Shown: positions 1-10,764, counted from the first letter of the stretch. The stretch is DNA of 47,839 nt from Sphingomonas sp. SRS2 (GCF_000971055.1 NZ_LARW01000053.1:1-47839), one strand, 5' to 3'. Program-made: numbers and translations. Notes: generated from the letters alone by a model not told the origin.

Positions 1-1
1 C

Positions 2-979
2 CCCCGGGCCGTCGAACAACCCGTCATCGCGCCGGGCCCGCCGCCGCCGCCGGTTTCGGAGAATGTCCCGATATCGCCGCCACCCGCCTGGCAGGTCAGA
101 ACGGTCACTCCCTCGGCGGCCGAGGTGGCTGCATCGACCTATGTGGTGAAGTCGGGCGACACGCTGCGCGCGATCTCCAACAAGACCGGCGCGGGTTCCG
201 AGACGATCGCGCGGGCCAACCATATTGACGCGCCATTCAAGATCATCGTCGGCCAGAGGCTGAAGATTCCCGGCGGCCGCTATCACCGCGTCGGCAAGGG
301 CGAGACCGGCATCGCCATCTCGCGCGCCTACGGGGTCGAATGGGGCCGGATCGCGCAGCTCAACGAGCTGGCGGAACCCTATGTCCTGCGCGAGGGCCAG
401 CGGCTGATCCTGCCGAGCCAGCGCGAGGTTGCGAACATGACCTCCGATCAGCGCGAGGCCGCCTTCCGGCTCGACATCGAGGACCTCATCACCGGCTCCG
501 AGCCCGCGCTTGCGACTCGCGGAAGCCCAAAGCCGCCGGTCGTAACGCCGAAGGTCGTCTCCCCCACCGTAACCGTCGCCGAACCGCCGCGTTTCGCCGG
601 ACGTTTCGACTGGCCGGTGCGCGGCCCGATCCTGCGCCGTTTCGGCCGCCATGCCAGCGGTCAGCAGAATGACGGCGTCAACATCGGCACGCCGCGCGGT
701 ACCTCGATCACCGCCGCCGCCGATGGCGTAGTCGCTTATGTGGGGCAGGATATTCCGGCCTATGGCACGCTGATCCTGTTGCGGCACGGCGATGGCTGGC
801 TGAGCGCTTATGGCTATGCCGACAGCATCACCGTGACGCGCGGCCAAAAGGTCGTGCGCGGGCAGACGATCGCGAAAAGCGGGAGCAGCCCCTATAATGC
901 CGAACCGCAGCTGCATTTCGAGATCCGCAACGGCCGCAAGCCGGTCGATCCGCTGAGCATGCTGCCCTCGCGCAGCTAG
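2..979 (+). CDS. LysM / degenerate LytM (M23-like) envelope protein, 5' end outside window
   Basis: The reading frame is open to the left edge, so the N-terminus (start and signal peptide) is missing; the GTG at 125 is internal. The visible part has a Pro-rich linker, two LysM peptidoglycan-binding repeats (about codons 42-90 and 92-140 of the visible frame), another linker, and a C-terminal LytM/M23 domain ending in QLHFEIRNG. The metal-binding HxxxD is replaced by NDGVN, and the usual YxH is YGY, so two zinc ligands are absent. As in NlpD, EnvC and Caulobacter DipM, it probably activates amidases at the division site rather than cutting peptidoglycan itself. The family call is solid; the DipM/NlpD role is inference. 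Confidence 0.85.
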   Translation, partial: PRAVEQPVIAPGPPPPPVSENVPISPPPAWQVRTVTPSAAEVAASTYVVKSGDTLRAISNKTGAGSETIARANHIDAPFKIIVGQRLKIPGGRYHRVGKGETGIAISRAYGVEWGRIAQLNELAEPYVLREGQRLILPSQREVANMTSDQREAAFRLDIEDLITGSEPALATRGSPKPPVVTPKVVSPTVTVAEPPRFAGRFDWPVRGPILRRFGRHASGQQNDGVNIGTPRGTSITAAADGVVAYVGQDIPAYGTLILLRHGDGWLSAYGYADSITVTRGQKVVRGQTIAKSGSSPYNAEPQLHFEIRNGRKPVDPLSMLPSRS

Positions 980-1032
980 CCGCAGGCGACCCCTCGCAAT
1001 TTACGCCGAAAGCGCTTATGTGCCCGCGCTCC

Positions 1033-2367
1033 ATGGCAATTGAACTCCCCTCCCCGCCGAAGATCGGCATGGTCTCGCTCGGCTGTCCCAAGAATCTGGT
1101 CGACAGCGAGCGCATACTCACCAAGCTGCGGTCGGATGGCTATGGCCTGTCACCCGATTATGCAGGGGCGGATGTCGTGCTGGTCAACACCTGCGGCTTC
1201 CTCGACAGCGCCAAGGAGGAGAGCCTCGAGGCGATCGGCGAGGCGATCGCGGAGAACGGGCGCGTCATCGTCACGGGCTGCATGGGCGACGAGGCCGATA
1301 GAATCCGCGCCCGCTTCCCGAACGTCCTCGCGATCACCGGCGCGCATCAATATGACGATGTCGTCGGCGCGGTGCACGAAGCGGCGCCGGTGTCCCCGTC
1401 GCCTTATATCGATCTGGTGCCGGAAGCCGGGCTGAAGCTTACCCCGCGGCACTATAGCTATCTGAAGATCTCAGAGGGCTGCAATCACCGCTGCAGCTTC
1501 TGCATCATCCCATCGATCCGGGGCGATCTGGTCAGCCGGCGACCCGACGCGATCCTGCGCGAGGCCGAGAAGCTGGTCGCGGCGGGCACGCGGGAGCTGC
1601 TGGTCATCAGTCAGGATACATCCGCCTACGGCCTCGATCTCAAGCATAAGAGCTTCCCGTTGAAGGGCGGCGGTGAGGTGCGCGCGCACATGACCGATCT
1701 CGCCCGCGAACTAGGCAAGCTCGGCGCCTGGGTGCGGCTCCATTATGTCTATCCCTATCCGCATGTGGATCAGGTCATCCCGCTCATGGCGGAAGGGTTG
1801 ATCACGCCTTATCTGGATATTCCGTTCCAGCACGCATCTCCGCGCGTACTGAAGGCGATGAAACGCCCGGCGAATGACGCCAAGGTGCTCGAACGGCTTG
1901 CCGGCTGGCGCGCCATTTGCCCCGACATCGCGGTGCGCTCGTCCTTCGTCGTCGGTTTCCCCGGCGAGACCGAGGAAGATTTCCAATATCTGCTCGACTG
2001 GCTCGATGAAGCGCAACTCGACCGGGTCGGCGCCTTCCGCTTCGAACCCGTCGCGGGCGCAGCGGCCAATGACCTGCCCGACCCAGTCCCCGAGGAGGTC
2101 AAGGAAGAGCGCTACGCCCGCATAATGGAGAAGACCGCCGCGATCTCCGCCGCGAAGCTCCAGGCGAAGATCGGCCGCACGCTCGACGTGATCATCGATG
2201 TTGCGGACGGTGAAGGCGGCGCGACCGGCCGCTCCAAGGCCGATGCCCCTGAGATCGACGGCGAAGTCCATCTGCGCGATGCCGATAACCTGTCGCCCGG
2301 AGACATCATCCGGGTCGAGATCGAGGACGCCGACGATCACGACCTGTTTGGCGTGCAGGTCGGCTGA
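1033..2367 (+). CDS. rimO: Ribosomal protein S12 (Asp89) methylthiotransferase RimO
   Basis: Radical-SAM enzyme that methylthiolates the conserved aspartate of ribosomal protein S12 in the cytoplasm. The UPF0004 N-terminal domain has its three cluster cysteines in LGCPKN, VNTCGF and VTGCMG. The radical-SAM CxxxCxxC is CNHRCSFC, and the C-terminus is a TRAM RNA-binding domain. Full length for the family. An in-frame ATG also exists at 1018. I prefer 1033 because the protein then begins [10 protein letters not shown] just before the first conserved strand, as I recall for sphingomonad RimO proteins; neither start has a clear ribosome-binding site. It lies 53 bases after the LysM gene. Confidence 0.93.
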   Translation: MAIELPSPPKIGMVSLGCPKNLVDSERILTKLRSDGYGLSPDYAGADVVLVNTCGFLDSAKEESLEAIGEAIAENGRVIVTGCMGDEADRIRARFPNVLAITGAHQYDDVVGAVHEAAPVSPSPYIDLVPEAGLKLTPRHYSYLKISEGCNHRCSFCIIPSIRGDLVSRRPDAILREAEKLVAAGTRELLVISQDTSAYGLDLKHKSFPLKGGGEVRAHMTDLARELGKLGAWVRLHYVYPYPHVDQVIPLMAEGLITPYLDIPFQHASPRVLKAMKRPANDAKVLERLAGWRAICPDIAVRSSFVVGFPGETEEDFQYLLDWLDEAQLDRVGAFRFEPVAGAAANDLPDPVPEEVKEERYARIMEKTAAISAAKLQAKIGRTLDVIIDVADGEGGATGRSKADAPEIDGEVHLRDADNLSPGDIIRVEIEDADDHDLFGVQVG

Positions 2368-2469
2368 GGGCGCTCCCGACTATTTTCAACAGCATCTGGC
2401 GGGCCTAAGAGCGCGCTTGATCCCGGCGGCATCGATCGCCGCCACGTCATGAGGAAAGGTCTCTCCGTC

Positions 2470-2928
2470 ATGCCCGGAGTCTGGTTCGACGAACTCGAAG
2501 TAGGTCAGCTGTTCAAGCACCCCATCTCGCGGACGGTCACGGAGACAGACAATGTGCTGTTCACCTCCATGACGCATAATCCGGCGCTGCTCCATCTCGA
2601 CGAGGAATATTGCCGGACGCAGACTGAGTTCGGCCAGCGCATCGTCAATAGTTGCTTCACGCTGGGCCTGATGGTCGGCATCTCGGTCGGCGACACCACG
2701 CTCGGCACCGCGGTCGCCAATCTCGGCTGGGATGAGGTGCGCTTTCCCAAGCCGCTGTTCCATGGCGATACGGTCCGGGTCGAAACCGAGGTGGTCGAAT
2801 TGCGCGAATCGAAGTCGCGACCGGACCAAGGAATCGTCACCTTCCTGCACCGCGCCTACAACCAGCACGGGGATCTCGTCGCCCACTGCAAGCGGTCCGG
2901 GCTTCAGCGCAAACGGCCTGTCGCCTAA
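2470..2928 (+). CDS. MaoC-family (hot-dog) dehydratase / enoyl-CoA hydratase-like
   Basis: A 152-residue single-domain MaoC-like protein. The hot-dog fold signature appears as the hydratase-like stretch THNPALLHLDEEYC followed by the long central helix region FGQRIVNSCFTLGLMVG. Relatives hydrate or dehydrate acyl-CoA thioesters; the substrate cannot be read from the sequence. An upstream ATG at 2449 is possible, but GAGGAAAGG (2451-2459) lies 10 bases before the ATG at 2470 and supports the shorter form. Its stop overlaps the stop of the convergent molybdoenzyme gene by four bases, leaving no room for a terminator between them. Confidence 0.82.
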   Translation: MPGVWFDELEVGQLFKHPISRTVTETDNVLFTSMTHNPALLHLDEEYCRTQTEFGQRIVNSCFTLGLMVGISVGDTTLGTAVANLGWDEVRFPKPLFHGDTVRVETEVVELRESKSRPDQGIVTFLHRAYNQHGDLVAHCKRSGLQRKRPVA

Positions 2929-5138
2929 ACCCGGGGAAGCTTGTCGATCAGCTTGTCTACCGTCATCGGATAATCTCGCAGGCGAATACCGGTGGCGTTG
3001 TAGATCGCATTGGCGACCGCCGCACCGGCGCCGCAGATACCGAGCTCGCCGACGCCCTTCGCCTTCATTGGCGAGCTCTTGTCGTCGAGCTCATCGACGA
3101 AGAACACGTCCTGATCGGGAATGTCAGCGTGGACCGGCACATGATATTCGGCGAGATCGCGGGTCGCGAAATAGCCGAAGCGCTTGTCGACGATCAGCTC
3201 CTCCATCAGCGCCGCACCGACGCCCATCGTCATCGCGCCGATCACCTGGCTGCGCGCCGACTTCGGATTGAGGATGCGGCCCGCGGCGAAGGCGCCGGAC
3301 TGCCGGCGAATGCGTACCTCGCCCGTCATCGCATCCACGCCGACTTCACAGAAATGCGCGCCGAACGTAGCCTGTGCATATTTCTTGGTCAGATCGCCGA
3401 AGTCCATCTTGCCATCGACAGTGACGCCATCCGCGCCCGCCGCCTCGCCGATCCGCACCCGCCGGTTGCCACTGACCACATAGCCATCCGCGAACTCGGC
3501 GTCCGCCGTGTTGAAGCCCGCCTTCTGGGCCAGAGCGCTCCGCAGCGCCATACAGGCGGCGTAGACGCCGGAGGTGGAGCTGTTGGCCCCCCACTGCCCG
3601 CCTGACCCTGCCGACACCGGATAAAGGCTATCGCCCAGACGTACGCGGACCTTGTCCAGCGGTACGCTCATCACCTCGGCGGCAGTCTGGGCGATGACGG
3701 TATAGCTGCCGGTGCCGATGTCGGTCATGTCGGTTTCGATGGTAATGACGCCGTCGGCATCCGCGATGGCGCGAGCCGCCGACGCCTGGACCAGATTGTT
3801 GCGGAATGCCGACGCCATGCCCGTGCCGATCAGCCAGCGTCCGTCGCGCACCTGACCCGGCTTCGGGTTGCGCCGCGACCAGTGAAAACGCTCGGCGCCG
3901 ACGCGAAGGCATTCGACGAATTTTCGACTGGAGAAGGGGCGGCTCGGCCCCTTTTCGGGATCATATTGAACATCGTTGCGGATACGCAGCTCGACAGGAT
4001 CGAGGCTCAATTTCTCGGCCAGCTCGTCCATCGCGATTTCGAGTGCGAGCAGCCCGACCGCCTCGCCCGGAGCGCGCATCGCATTGCCCTCGGGCAGATC
4101 GAGTTCCGCGAGATAATGCGCGGTCATGCGGTTCTCACCGCGATAGAGCAGCCTGGTCTGCTGCGCCGCCGACTCCGGACCGCCCCCAGGAAGATCGCCC
4201 GACCAGCTTTCATGCGCAATCGCGTCGATCACGCCGTTCTTGTCGGCGCCGATGCGGATGCGCTGTATCGTCGCCGGACGATGGACCGTGTTGTTCGCGA
4301 TTTGCGGCCGGGCGATCGCGACCTTGACCGGCCGGCCGATCTTGCGCGCCGCTAACGCCGCAAGGACGGCGTCGGCGCGTATCCACAGCTTCGCACCGAA
4401 CCCACCACCAATATAGGGTGATATCAGCCGAACCTTTTCCGCAGGGATACCGAGGGTGGTCGCCATGTCCTTCACGCTGCCGGCGATCATCTGGTTGGCG
4501 GTCCACAGGGTCAGCTGATCGCCCTCCCATGCCGCGATCGAGGCATGCGGCTCCATCATCATGTGGCTCTGGTCGGGCGTGGTATAGACCTCGTCCAGCT
4601 TGACCGCTGCCGTGGCAAAGGCTGTGTCGAAATCGCCTGCGCTGGTGGCGGAGGGACCTCCGAAGCCCCGTGGCGCTGCGCGGGCATGCTCGCGCTCCGC
4701 GGCAAGGTCGTACCGTCCCCGGGCAGGCGCATAATCAATATGGACCAGTCTGGCGGCGTCGCGCGCCTGTTCGAGCGTTTCAGCGACGACCAGTGCGACC
4801 GCCTGATCATAATGCTCGATCTTCGAACTTGCGAGCAGCGCCGCCGTGTTCGAACCCGACGTCTTGAGCGGGCCGGCATTCGCGCCCGTCACGACCGCCA
4901 ATACGCCGGCAGCGGCCTCCGCATCGCGTGTGTCTATTGAGCGTATCCGGCCAGTAGCGATCGCCGAACCGACGATCCAGCCATAAGCAGCATTGGGCGC
5001 AGCCTCATTCTGCTCATAGGCATAGGGGGCAAGGCCGCAGACCTTTAGCGGACCATCGATCCGGTCGACCGGATGGCCAACCACATGCTGACGGTCGATC
5101 ACGTTATCGCCGGCAGGCGTGTCGAACTTCATGTTCAT
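2925..5138 (-). CDS. Aldehyde oxidoreductase molybdenum-cofactor subunit (PaoC-like)
   Basis: Large subunit (737 aa) of a xanthine-oxidase-family molybdenum hydroxylase. It binds the molybdopterin cofactor and carries the active site. The catalytic glutamate is E698 in [10 protein letters not shown]; Gly-rich cofactor loops such as [11 protein letters not shown] and [10 protein letters not shown] are visible. Third gene of an operon in the same order as E. coli paoABC; its ATG overlaps the stop of the FAD subunit (ATGA). No chaperone gene of the PaoD/XdhC type follows, since the next gene is convergent, so cofactor insertion must rely on a factor encoded elsewhere. Substrate is probably aromatic or aliphatic aldehydes; this is inference from the family. 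Confidence 0.9.
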   Translation of the reverse strand: MNMKFDTPAGDNVIDRQHVVGHPVDRIDGPLKVCGLAPYAYEQNEAAPNAAYGWIVGSAIATGRIRSIDTRDAEAAAGVLAVVTGANAGPLKTSGSNTAALLASSKIEHYDQAVALVVAETLEQARDAARLVHIDYAPARGRYDLAAEREHARAAPRGFGGPSATSAGDFDTAFATAAVKLDEVYTTPDQSHMMMEPHASIAAWEGDQLTLWTANQMIAGSVKDMATTLGIPAEKVRLISPYIGGGFGAKLWIRADAVLAALAARKIGRPVKVAIARPQIANNTVHRPATIQRIRIGADKNGVIDAIAHESWSGDLPGGGPESAAQQTRLLYRGENRMTAHYLAELDLPEGNAMRAPGEAVGLLALEIAMDELAEKLSLDPVELRIRNDVQYDPEKGPSRPFSSRKFVECLRVGAERFHWSRRNPKPGQVRDGRWLIGTGMASAFRNNLVQASAARAIADADGVITIETDMTDIGTGSYTVIAQTAAEVMSVPLDKVRVRLGDSLYPVSAGSGGQWGANSSTSGVYAACMALRSALAQKAGFNTADAEFADGYVVSGNRRVRIGEAAGADGVTVDGKMDFGDLTKKYAQATFGAHFCEVGVDAMTGEVRIRRQSGAFAAGRILNPKSARSQVIGAMTMGVGAALMEELIVDKRFGYFATRDLAEYHVPVHADIPDQDVFFVDELDDKSSPMKAKGVGELGICGAGAAVANAIYNATGIRLRDYPMTVDKLIDKLPRV

Positions 5139-6076
5139 GCTTTCACCTCCGCCAGCACCGCACCGAGCGTCTGCCGCAGCAGCGGGAGCTTGAACGCGTT
5201 CTGCTCGGTCGTCTTCGCGCCGAGCGTCACCGATGCGGCCACCGCCTCCGCTCCCTGAAGCCGCTCGGCAGCCTCCACCCGCCAGGGTTTGTGGGCGACG
5301 CCGCCAAAGGCGAAGCGCTGCCCCTGCGGCCCGACCACCGCCGCCACCGATACCAGCGCGAAGGCATAAGAGGCGCGGTCGCGTACCTTGCGGTAAACAT
5401 GAGTTCCGCCCAGTGGGGCGGGAAGCGTGACGCCTGTGATCAGTTCGCCCAGCTTCAGAGCCGTTTCGATATGCGGGGTATTACCAGGCAGGCGATGAAA
5501 ATCGGCGATAGGGATCGCGCGCGTGGCGCCATCGGGGCTGACGGTCTCCACCACCGCGTCCAGCACACGCATTGCCACCGCCATGTCGGACGGGTTGGTC
5601 GCTATGCACTGATCGCTGACGCCGATGATCGCGAGGCCGCGGTTGACGCCCGTCAGCGCCGCGCAGCCCGATCCCGGCTTGCGCTTGTTGCAGGGTTTGC
5701 TGATGTCGTAGAAATAAGGACAGCGGGTGCGTTGCAGCAGGTTTCCCGCGGTCGTCGCCTTGTTGCGCAGCTGGCCCGACGCGCCGGCTACCAGCGCGCG
5801 CGACAGCACCGCATAGTCCCGCCGCACCCGCTTGTCCGCCGCCAGATCGGTGTTGCGGACCAGCGCGCCGATCCTCAAGCCGCCCTGATCGGTCTTCTCG
5901 ATCCGGTCGAGCCCCAGATGGTTGACGTCGATCAGGTGGGTGGGCGTTTCCACCTGCACCTTCATGAGGTCGAGCAGGTTGGTGCCGCCCGCGATGAAGC
6001 GCGCGCCGGGATGTTCCGCGGCGGCTCGCGCCGCGCTGACCGGATCGGCTGCGCGCTGATAGGTGAAGGGCTTCAT
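5135..6076 (-). CDS. Aldehyde oxidoreductase FAD subunit with extra Fe-S cysteines (PaoB-like)
   Basis: Medium FAD-binding subunit (313 aa) of the molybdenum hydroxylase, passing electrons between the [2Fe-2S] subunit and FAD. The FAD loop is [12 protein letters not shown], and a second FAD motif follows at [14 protein letters not shown]. The segment [20 protein letters not shown] followed by C holds cysteines matching the additional [4Fe-4S] cluster of E. coli PaoB, which ordinary CO/xanthine dehydrogenase FAD subunits lack. The frame stays open further upstream, but the ATG at 6076 gives an ATGA overlap with the preceding gene and a normal N-terminus (MKPFTYQRA). Confidence 0.9.
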   Translation of the reverse strand: MKPFTYQRAADPVSAARAAAEHPGARFIAGGTNLLDLMKVQVETPTHLIDVNHLGLDRIEKTDQGGLRIGALVRNTDLAADKRVRRDYAVLSRALVAGASGQLRNKATTAGNLLQRTRCPYFYDISKPCNKRKPGSGCAALTGVNRGLAIIGVSDQCIATNPSDMAVAMRVLDAVVETVSPDGATRAIPIADFHRLPGNTPHIETALKLGELITGVTLPAPLGGTHVYRKVRDRASYAFALVSVAAVVGPQGQRFAFGGVAHKPWRVEAAERLQGAEAVAASVTLGAKTTEQNAFKLPLLRQTLGAVLAEVKA

Positions 6077-6726
6077 GCGCGGTCCTTCCCCGCGACGTCG
6101 CGGATCGCCGCGACGATATTTGGATAGGCGGCGCAGCGGCAGATATTGCCGCTCATCCGCTCGCGCACTTCGGCGTCGGAAAAGCTCACGTCCATCAGGT
6201 CGGCGCTCGCGTGGCTCGGTACCCCGGCCTCGATCTCCTCGAGAACGGCCACCGCCGAGCAGATCTGGCCTGGCGTGCAATAGCCGCACTGATAGCCGTC
6301 ATGGACTACAAAGGCCTTCTGCATCGGATGAAGGTCCTCGGGCGTCCCGAGTCCTTCGATGGTCGTCACCGCATCGCCCTCATGCATCACCGCGAGGGTC
6401 AGGCAGCTGTTGATCCGCCGCCCCTCGACGATCACCGTGCACGCGCCGCACTGGCCATGATCGCAGCCCTTCTTGGTCCCGGTCAGGTGCAGATGCTCGC
6501 GGAGGGCGTCGAGCAGCGTGGTACGCGGATCGACCGACAGGTCGCGATCCTTGCCATTGACCTTGAGCCTGACCGGCATCAGCGGCGCGCCCGCGGCCTG
6601 TTCGACAGCGGGCGAACCAATTGCGGGGGCCGCAGCCACGCTGGCCGCAGTCGCCGCGCCGGCGGCCAGCACGGTACGCCGTGTCATTCCCTCATTCCCA
6701 TCATCAAATATGTCGTCCGATGTCAT
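6073..6726 (-). CDS. Aldehyde oxidoreductase [2Fe-2S] subunit with Tat signal (PaoA-like)
   Basis: Small electron-transfer subunit (217 aa). A twin-arginine signal is visible at residues 15-23 (TRRTVLAAG) followed by a hydrophobic Ala-rich stretch, so the complex is predicted to be exported folded to the periplasm, as for PaoABC. The plant-ferredoxin cluster is [12 protein letters not shown] with a later Cys, and the second cluster is CGYCTPGQ plus CRCAAYPN. First gene of the operon and the most likely place for its promoter (6727-6859, about 130 bases without another gene). The start at 6726 gives an unusually long n-region; M14 (MTRRTV) at 6687 is a plausible alternative. Confidence 0.9.
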   Translation of the reverse strand: MTSDDIFDDGNEGMTRRTVLAAGAATAASVAAAPAIGSPAVEQAAGAPLMPVRLKVNGKDRDLSVDPRTTLLDALREHLHLTGTKKGCDHGQCGACTVIVEGRRINSCLTLAVMHEGDAVTTIEGLGTPEDLHPMQKAFVVHDGYQCGYCTPGQICSAVAVLEEIEAGVPSHASADLMDVSFSDAEVRERMSGNICRCAAYPNIVAAIRDVAGKDRA

Positions 6727-6859
6727 GCCGCCCCCGTCAAATGCGCTGGTATGGCAACTTGTGATGGCCGCGTTCGTTCCGCGAGCCAGGCTCGGAGATC
6801 CAAAACCGCTCCGTGATGTGGAACCTTATCAGCCCGCCTCAGTCACGCGCAATATGGGA

Positions 6860-7858
6860 TCAGCCCCACAGAGCGGGAAGCGCGGGATGAGCCACGCCGC
6901 GCTCGAAGCACACGGGATCAGGGCGATCCTCGCCGAGCAGCAGCGGGCCATCGATATCGACCCAGCGGGCGCCCTGCCCTACCAATATCGCGGGCGCGAT
7001 ACCCAGCGAAGTCGATAACATGCAGCCGACCATGATCTCCAGGCCCGCCGCGCGCGCAGCCGCGGCAAGCGCCAGGCCCTCGGTCAGACCACCGGCCTTG
7101 TCGAGCTTGATGTTGATCGCGTTGTAGCGGCCGCTACATTTCGGCAGATCCGCCCGATCCTGGCAGCTTTCGTCGGCGCACAGCGGAATCGGCGAGACGA
7201 CGCCGTCGAGCAGATGGTCCTCACCCGCGCGGACGGGCTGTTCGATCAACTCGACCCCATAGGGAAGCAGCGCCGCAGCCTCGCGGGCGACATCGCGGCC
7301 AGTCCAGCTCTCATTGGCGTCGACGATCAGCCGGGCGTCGGGAGCCCCGCGGCGCACTGCCGCGACCCGTTCGACATCGCCCTCCCCCGCCAGCTTGAGT
7401 TTGAGCAACGGGTAAAGCGCCGCGGCCTTAAGCGCGTCCTGTTCCATCCGTTCGGGCGGGCCGAGCGATATCGTGAAGGCGGACTGCAACGGCTTCAGGG
7501 GCGAGAGGCCCGCGAGCGACCAGACCGGACGCGTTTCGCGCTTTGCTTCGAGATCCCACAAAGCGCAGTCGATCGCATTACGCGCAGCGCCGCGCGGCAT
7601 CCGCCGAAGAAGATCGGCGCGCTCGATACCGCGCGCGACCTCGCCCGCCATCGCCTGCACCTGCGCCAGCACCGTCTGCGCGCTTTCGCCATGATAGTAG
7701 ATCGCGGTCGCTTCGCCGCGCCCACTGTGCAAGCCATCGTTTATCGTTACCGTAACGACGTCGACATCGGTCTTGGCGCCCCGGGCGATGACGAAGCTGC
7801 CCGCCACCGGCCAGGTTTCGATCTGCGCCGTCAGCACCGGTCTTCCCCGCAACACCAT
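6860..7858 (-). CDS. Dipeptide epimerase, enolase superfamily (L-Ala-D/L-Glu epimerase-like)
   Basis: A 332-residue enolase-superfamily protein of the muconate-lactonizing subgroup. The two catalytic lysines are K155 in KLK (153-155) and K251 in INIKLDKAGG. Metal ligands are D180 (VDANESW), E206 (LIEQP) and D229 (CADES). A late DxD (WVDIDG, D301/D303) is the feature that in dipeptide epimerases binds the substrate ammonium group. Expected role is epimerising L-Ala-D-Glu from recycled peptidoglycan, or another dipeptide. Its ATG shares one base with the preceding stop (TGATG), so it is translationally coupled to the secreted protein upstream. Open frame extends further 5' inside that gene but has no sensible start. 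Confidence 0.88.
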   Translation of the reverse strand: MVLRGRPVLTAQIETWPVAGSFVIARGAKTDVDVVTVTINDGLHSGRGEATAIYYHGESAQTVLAQVQAMAGEVARGIERADLLRRMPRGAARNAIDCALWDLEAKRETRPVWSLAGLSPLKPLQSAFTISLGPPERMEQDALKAAALYPLLKLKLAGEGDVERVAAVRRGAPDARLIVDANESWTGRDVAREAAALLPYGVELIEQPVRAGEDHLLDGVVSPIPLCADESCQDRADLPKCSGRYNAINIKLDKAGGLTEGLALAAAARAAGLEIMVGCMLSTSLGIAPAILVGQGARWVDIDGPLLLGEDRPDPVCFERGVAHPALPALWG

Positions 7859-9390
7859 CAGGTGAGGGATGCTCCGCTGCCCGGCTGGCGCGGAATATTG
7901 CGTGGGGCCGATCCGGGCCAGAAGCTTCGCGGCAATATGCGGCCCTTGCGCTCGAACGCCGCCTTGATCTCGGGTCGCGCGATGAAACCGGTCCACAAGT
8001 CGCGCAGCCGTGATGGCGTTGGCGCCCAGAGCGAACCCGTCGGCTGAAACTGCGGCAGAAGATTGCTCGCAATATCATCGTCCTGGAAGGCCTTGACCGC
8101 GATCTGCGATGCCTCGGCAGTGCGCCGCGCGCACAGCAACGCCTCGATCGCCGCCGGTTGGTTCTGATCGGCATGTGCCTTGAGCGCGTCCATCGCGCTG
8201 TTCGCCTCCGCCGTCCGGCCAAGCGCCGCGAGCGAGCAGACCTCGGTACGATCGAGCCATCGCTTGCCGAGATCGGTGAGCAGCCCACCCGCCTTGGTAA
8301 GGGTTCCCCGCGCGACGATAAGCGCCTTGGCCGGGCGGCCGATCTCATCAAGAAATTCGGCGTAGCTGACCAGAGCCGTCGACGCGGCCGGGGACCGGCG
8401 CAGATCGAGCGCCTGAAATGCGCCCAGCAGCGCGTCGGCCTCATCGTTCTTCCGCAACGCCGCCAGAGCTCGCGCCCGATAGAGAACGGTGCGGACAGCA
8501 TCGCGGCTCATGCCCTCGGCGATGGGGACATCCCTGCTCATATCGAGCACGTCCTGATAGCGGCCCAGCAGCAGCATCGCATTGACCGCGTCGCGCAACG
8601 CCACTTCCGAACTCGGCGAACTGCCGTAAACCGCCAGTTTGTCGCGCGCGAAGCGATCAATCGACGTTCCGCTCGCCGGACCGAGCCGGGCTTCGAGTGC
8701 GGGCCATAGCTTTGCATAATGGCGGTCGACGACCATCGCCGACAGCATTTCCGGCTGATCGATACGCTCCAGAAGCCCTTCGGCCTCCGCCGCTTCACCT
8801 TTGTCGATCAACGCCCCGATCGCGCCCTCGGCAAAGCCGATCCGCAGTTCCGGGATGTCGGAGGGCTCCCAGTCCGCGCGCGCGAGCGCGATCAGCATCC
8901 GATCACGCGCCTCGCGCGCCTGGTCTTCTTCAAGGCGTATCGAGATGGCGCGCACCGATGCGCCGGTCAGGATGTTGAGCGCCTTCGGCGAGGTGTCGGC
9001 AATTACCGCAATCTGCTCGGCGGCATCGGTGAAGCGATTCTCGTCGGCTGCGATCAGTGCGCCGAAAGCCTGGACCAATCCGTCGCGCGGCATCGCCTTC
9101 GCAAGTTCATTCTGGACCGAGGATAGATCGGCCATGCGCCCTACGCTGCCGAGGCAGACGAGCCGCATACGCTGCACAAGGGTGCGCTCAATTCCTTCGG
9201 CCAGGCCCGGTACGAGCGGATCGAGCGCGGCCAGCACGCCTGCGCAATCCTCACGCGCGGCAGCCTCCTGCGCCTTGCCGATCGCGGCCTGTGTGTCGAC
9301 GGCGTTATCGACAGCCTGGGCCGGAAGCGGCGCACCGAGCGCGAGCGCCAGCGCGACCAAAGGGACCAGGGCGGTGGCCCTAGCGTGCAT
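7858..9390 (-). CDS. Secreted TPR-like repeat protein of unknown function
   Basis: About 510 residues. The N-terminus MHARATALVPLVALALALG ending in PAQA looks like a cleavable signal peptide. The rest is Ala/Leu/Arg-rich helical sequence with recurring pairs such as GRYQDVLDMSRD, GRPAKALIVARG and GRTAEANSAMDALKA, typical of TPR-type helical repeats. No enzymatic motif is seen. An alternative start lies at 9408 (MRGSRRMHARA), which would give a more basic n-region; neither start has a good ribosome-binding site. It overlaps the end of phaZ by 11 bases and the epimerase start by one base. A periplasmic scaffold or envelope role is inference. Confidence 0.75.
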   Translation of the reverse strand: MHARATALVPLVALALALGAPLPAQAVDNAVDTQAAIGKAQEAAAREDCAGVLAALDPLVPGLAEGIERTLVQRMRLVCLGSVGRMADLSSVQNELAKAMPRDGLVQAFGALIAADENRFTDAAEQIAVIADTSPKALNILTGASVRAISIRLEEDQAREARDRMLIALARADWEPSDIPELRIGFAEGAIGALIDKGEAAEAEGLLERIDQPEMLSAMVVDRHYAKLWPALEARLGPASGTSIDRFARDKLAVYGSSPSSEVALRDAVNAMLLLGRYQDVLDMSRDVPIAEGMSRDAVRTVLYRARALAALRKNDEADALLGAFQALDLRRSPAASTALVSYAEFLDEIGRPAKALIVARGTLTKAGGLLTDLGKRWLDRTEVCSLAALGRTAEANSAMDALKAHADQNQPAAIEALLCARRTAEASQIAVKAFQDDDIASNLLPQFQPTGSLWAPTPSRLRDLWTGFIARPEIKAAFERKGRILPRSFWPGSAPRNIPRQPGSGASLT

Positions 9391-10600
9391 GCGACGCGAT
9401 CCACGCATCGACCACCGGGGCGATCTGCTCCCGCCAGCGGCGGCCGTTGAAAATGCCATAATGGCCAACCCGCTCGGCCATCAGATATTTCTTGTTCGCC
9501 TCCGGCAAGGCCGTCGCCAGAGTCAGCGCGGCCTTGGTCTGCCCAAGCCCTGAGATATCATCGCGCTCCCCCTCGATCGCGAGCAGACCGACATCGGTGA
9601 TCGCCGCCGGATCGACCTTGCGGCCGCGATGCATCAGCTCGCCCTTGGGCAGCAAATGACGCTGGAACACCGCATCGATCGTCTGGAGATAGAACTCCTC
9701 GGTCATGTCGCAGACCGAACGATACTCGTCATAGAAAGCCTTGGTCGCATCGGCACTTTCCTCGTCGCCATCGACCAGATGCTTGAACATCCCCCAATGG
9801 CTGGCGAGATGGTTGCCCAGGTTCATCGCCATGAAACCCGAAAGCTGAAGAAAGCCCGGATACACCTTTCGGCCCGAACCCGGGTAGAAGACCGGCACCA
9901 TATGGATGACATTCTGCTCGAACCAGGCGAGCGGGCGCTGCGTCGCGACTGTGTTGACGGCGGTCGGCGCCTCTCGCGTGTCGACCGGGCCACCCATCAT
10001 CGTCAGCGTCGCGGGGCGGCACGGATTTTTGTCCGCCGACATGACCGAAGTCGCGGCATAGGCCGGCACCGAGGGCTGACACACCGCAAGCATGTGGGTG
10101 CCCGGGCCGATCTTCTCGAGAAACTCGATCAGATAATCGACATAATCATCGAGATCGAAACGCCCCTCTTCGACCGGCACCAGCTTCGCGTCGCGCCAAT
10201 CGGTGATGTAGACGTCATGGCCGACCATCATCCGCTCGACCGTACCGCGCAGCAGCGTCGCATAATGGCCGGACATAGGGGCTACGATCAGCAATTTGGG
10301 CTGACCGGTCACACCCTTGCGGCGAAAGCGCTTGAGCTGGCCGAAAGGCTTGCGGAGGATGATCTCCTCGGTGACGGCGACCTTCCTGCCGTCCACCTCG
10401 ACCTCGGCAAAACCGAAATCGGGCTTGCCGCGCGAAGCCGAGGCATGGGCGAAGACATCGAGCCCGGACGCCATGATCGGCGCCATATTGCTATACGACA
10501 TCGGATTCAGGGGATTTTTCAGCCACTGGCCGCTGAGATCGGCCCAGGCGCTAGCCGCGGACATCCACGAACGCTGAAACTCATACGCATTATACAGCAT
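9380..10600 (-). CDS. phaZ: Intracellular polyhydroxyalkanoate depolymerase
   Basis: A 406-residue PhaZ of the intracellular (native granule) class, which releases 3-hydroxybutyrate from stored PHA. The lipase-box serine is a cysteine here (AVCQPSVPA, C174), as in Cupriavidus PhaZ1. The catalytic Asp and His lie in GERDDISGLGQT and ERVGHYGIFNGRRW. Alignment by memory with PhaZ1 (MLY start, MMGGP, YPGFLQ, RRWREEI-like C-terminus) is close along the whole length. A TTG at 10612 is in frame, but ATG at 10600 has GGAG seven bases upstream. Divergent from the ABC exporter across about 160 bases. Confidence 0.93.
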   Translation of the reverse strand: MLYNAYEFQRSWMSAASAWADLSGQWLKNPLNPMSYSNMAPIMASGLDVFAHASASRGKPDFGFAEVEVDGRKVAVTEEIILRKPFGQLKRFRRKGVTGQPKLLIVAPMSGHYATLLRGTVERMMVGHDVYITDWRDAKLVPVEEGRFDLDDYVDYLIEFLEKIGPGTHMLAVCQPSVPAYAATSVMSADKNPCRPATLTMMGGPVDTREAPTAVNTVATQRPLAWFEQNVIHMVPVFYPGSGRKVYPGFLQLSGFMAMNLGNHLASHWGMFKHLVDGDEESADATKAFYDEYRSVCDMTEEFYLQTIDAVFQRHLLPKGELMHRGRKVDPAAITDVGLLAIEGERDDISGLGQTKAALTLATALPEANKKYLMAERVGHYGIFNGRRWREQIAPVVDAWIASHAR

Positions 10601-10764
10601 TCGCGTCTCCAAACCGGCTGCCCGACTTTACGTGCAAAATGGTGCATCGCGCAATGCGAAGGATGCAATCGGCGTGCTGACTGCATGTGGGGATAGCATC
10701 GCCGAATTGCCATAAGGTGAAGGCGGCGATTGTGGGTTTGGCCCACGGTTGCTAGTGCGCCGCG

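Noticed and set aside
6750-6777. GGAAC-N16-AGTT on the minus strand upstream of the molybdoenzyme operon as a sigma-EcfG promoter
   Set aside because: The -10 part has only three of four bases and there is no stress link; too weak to list.
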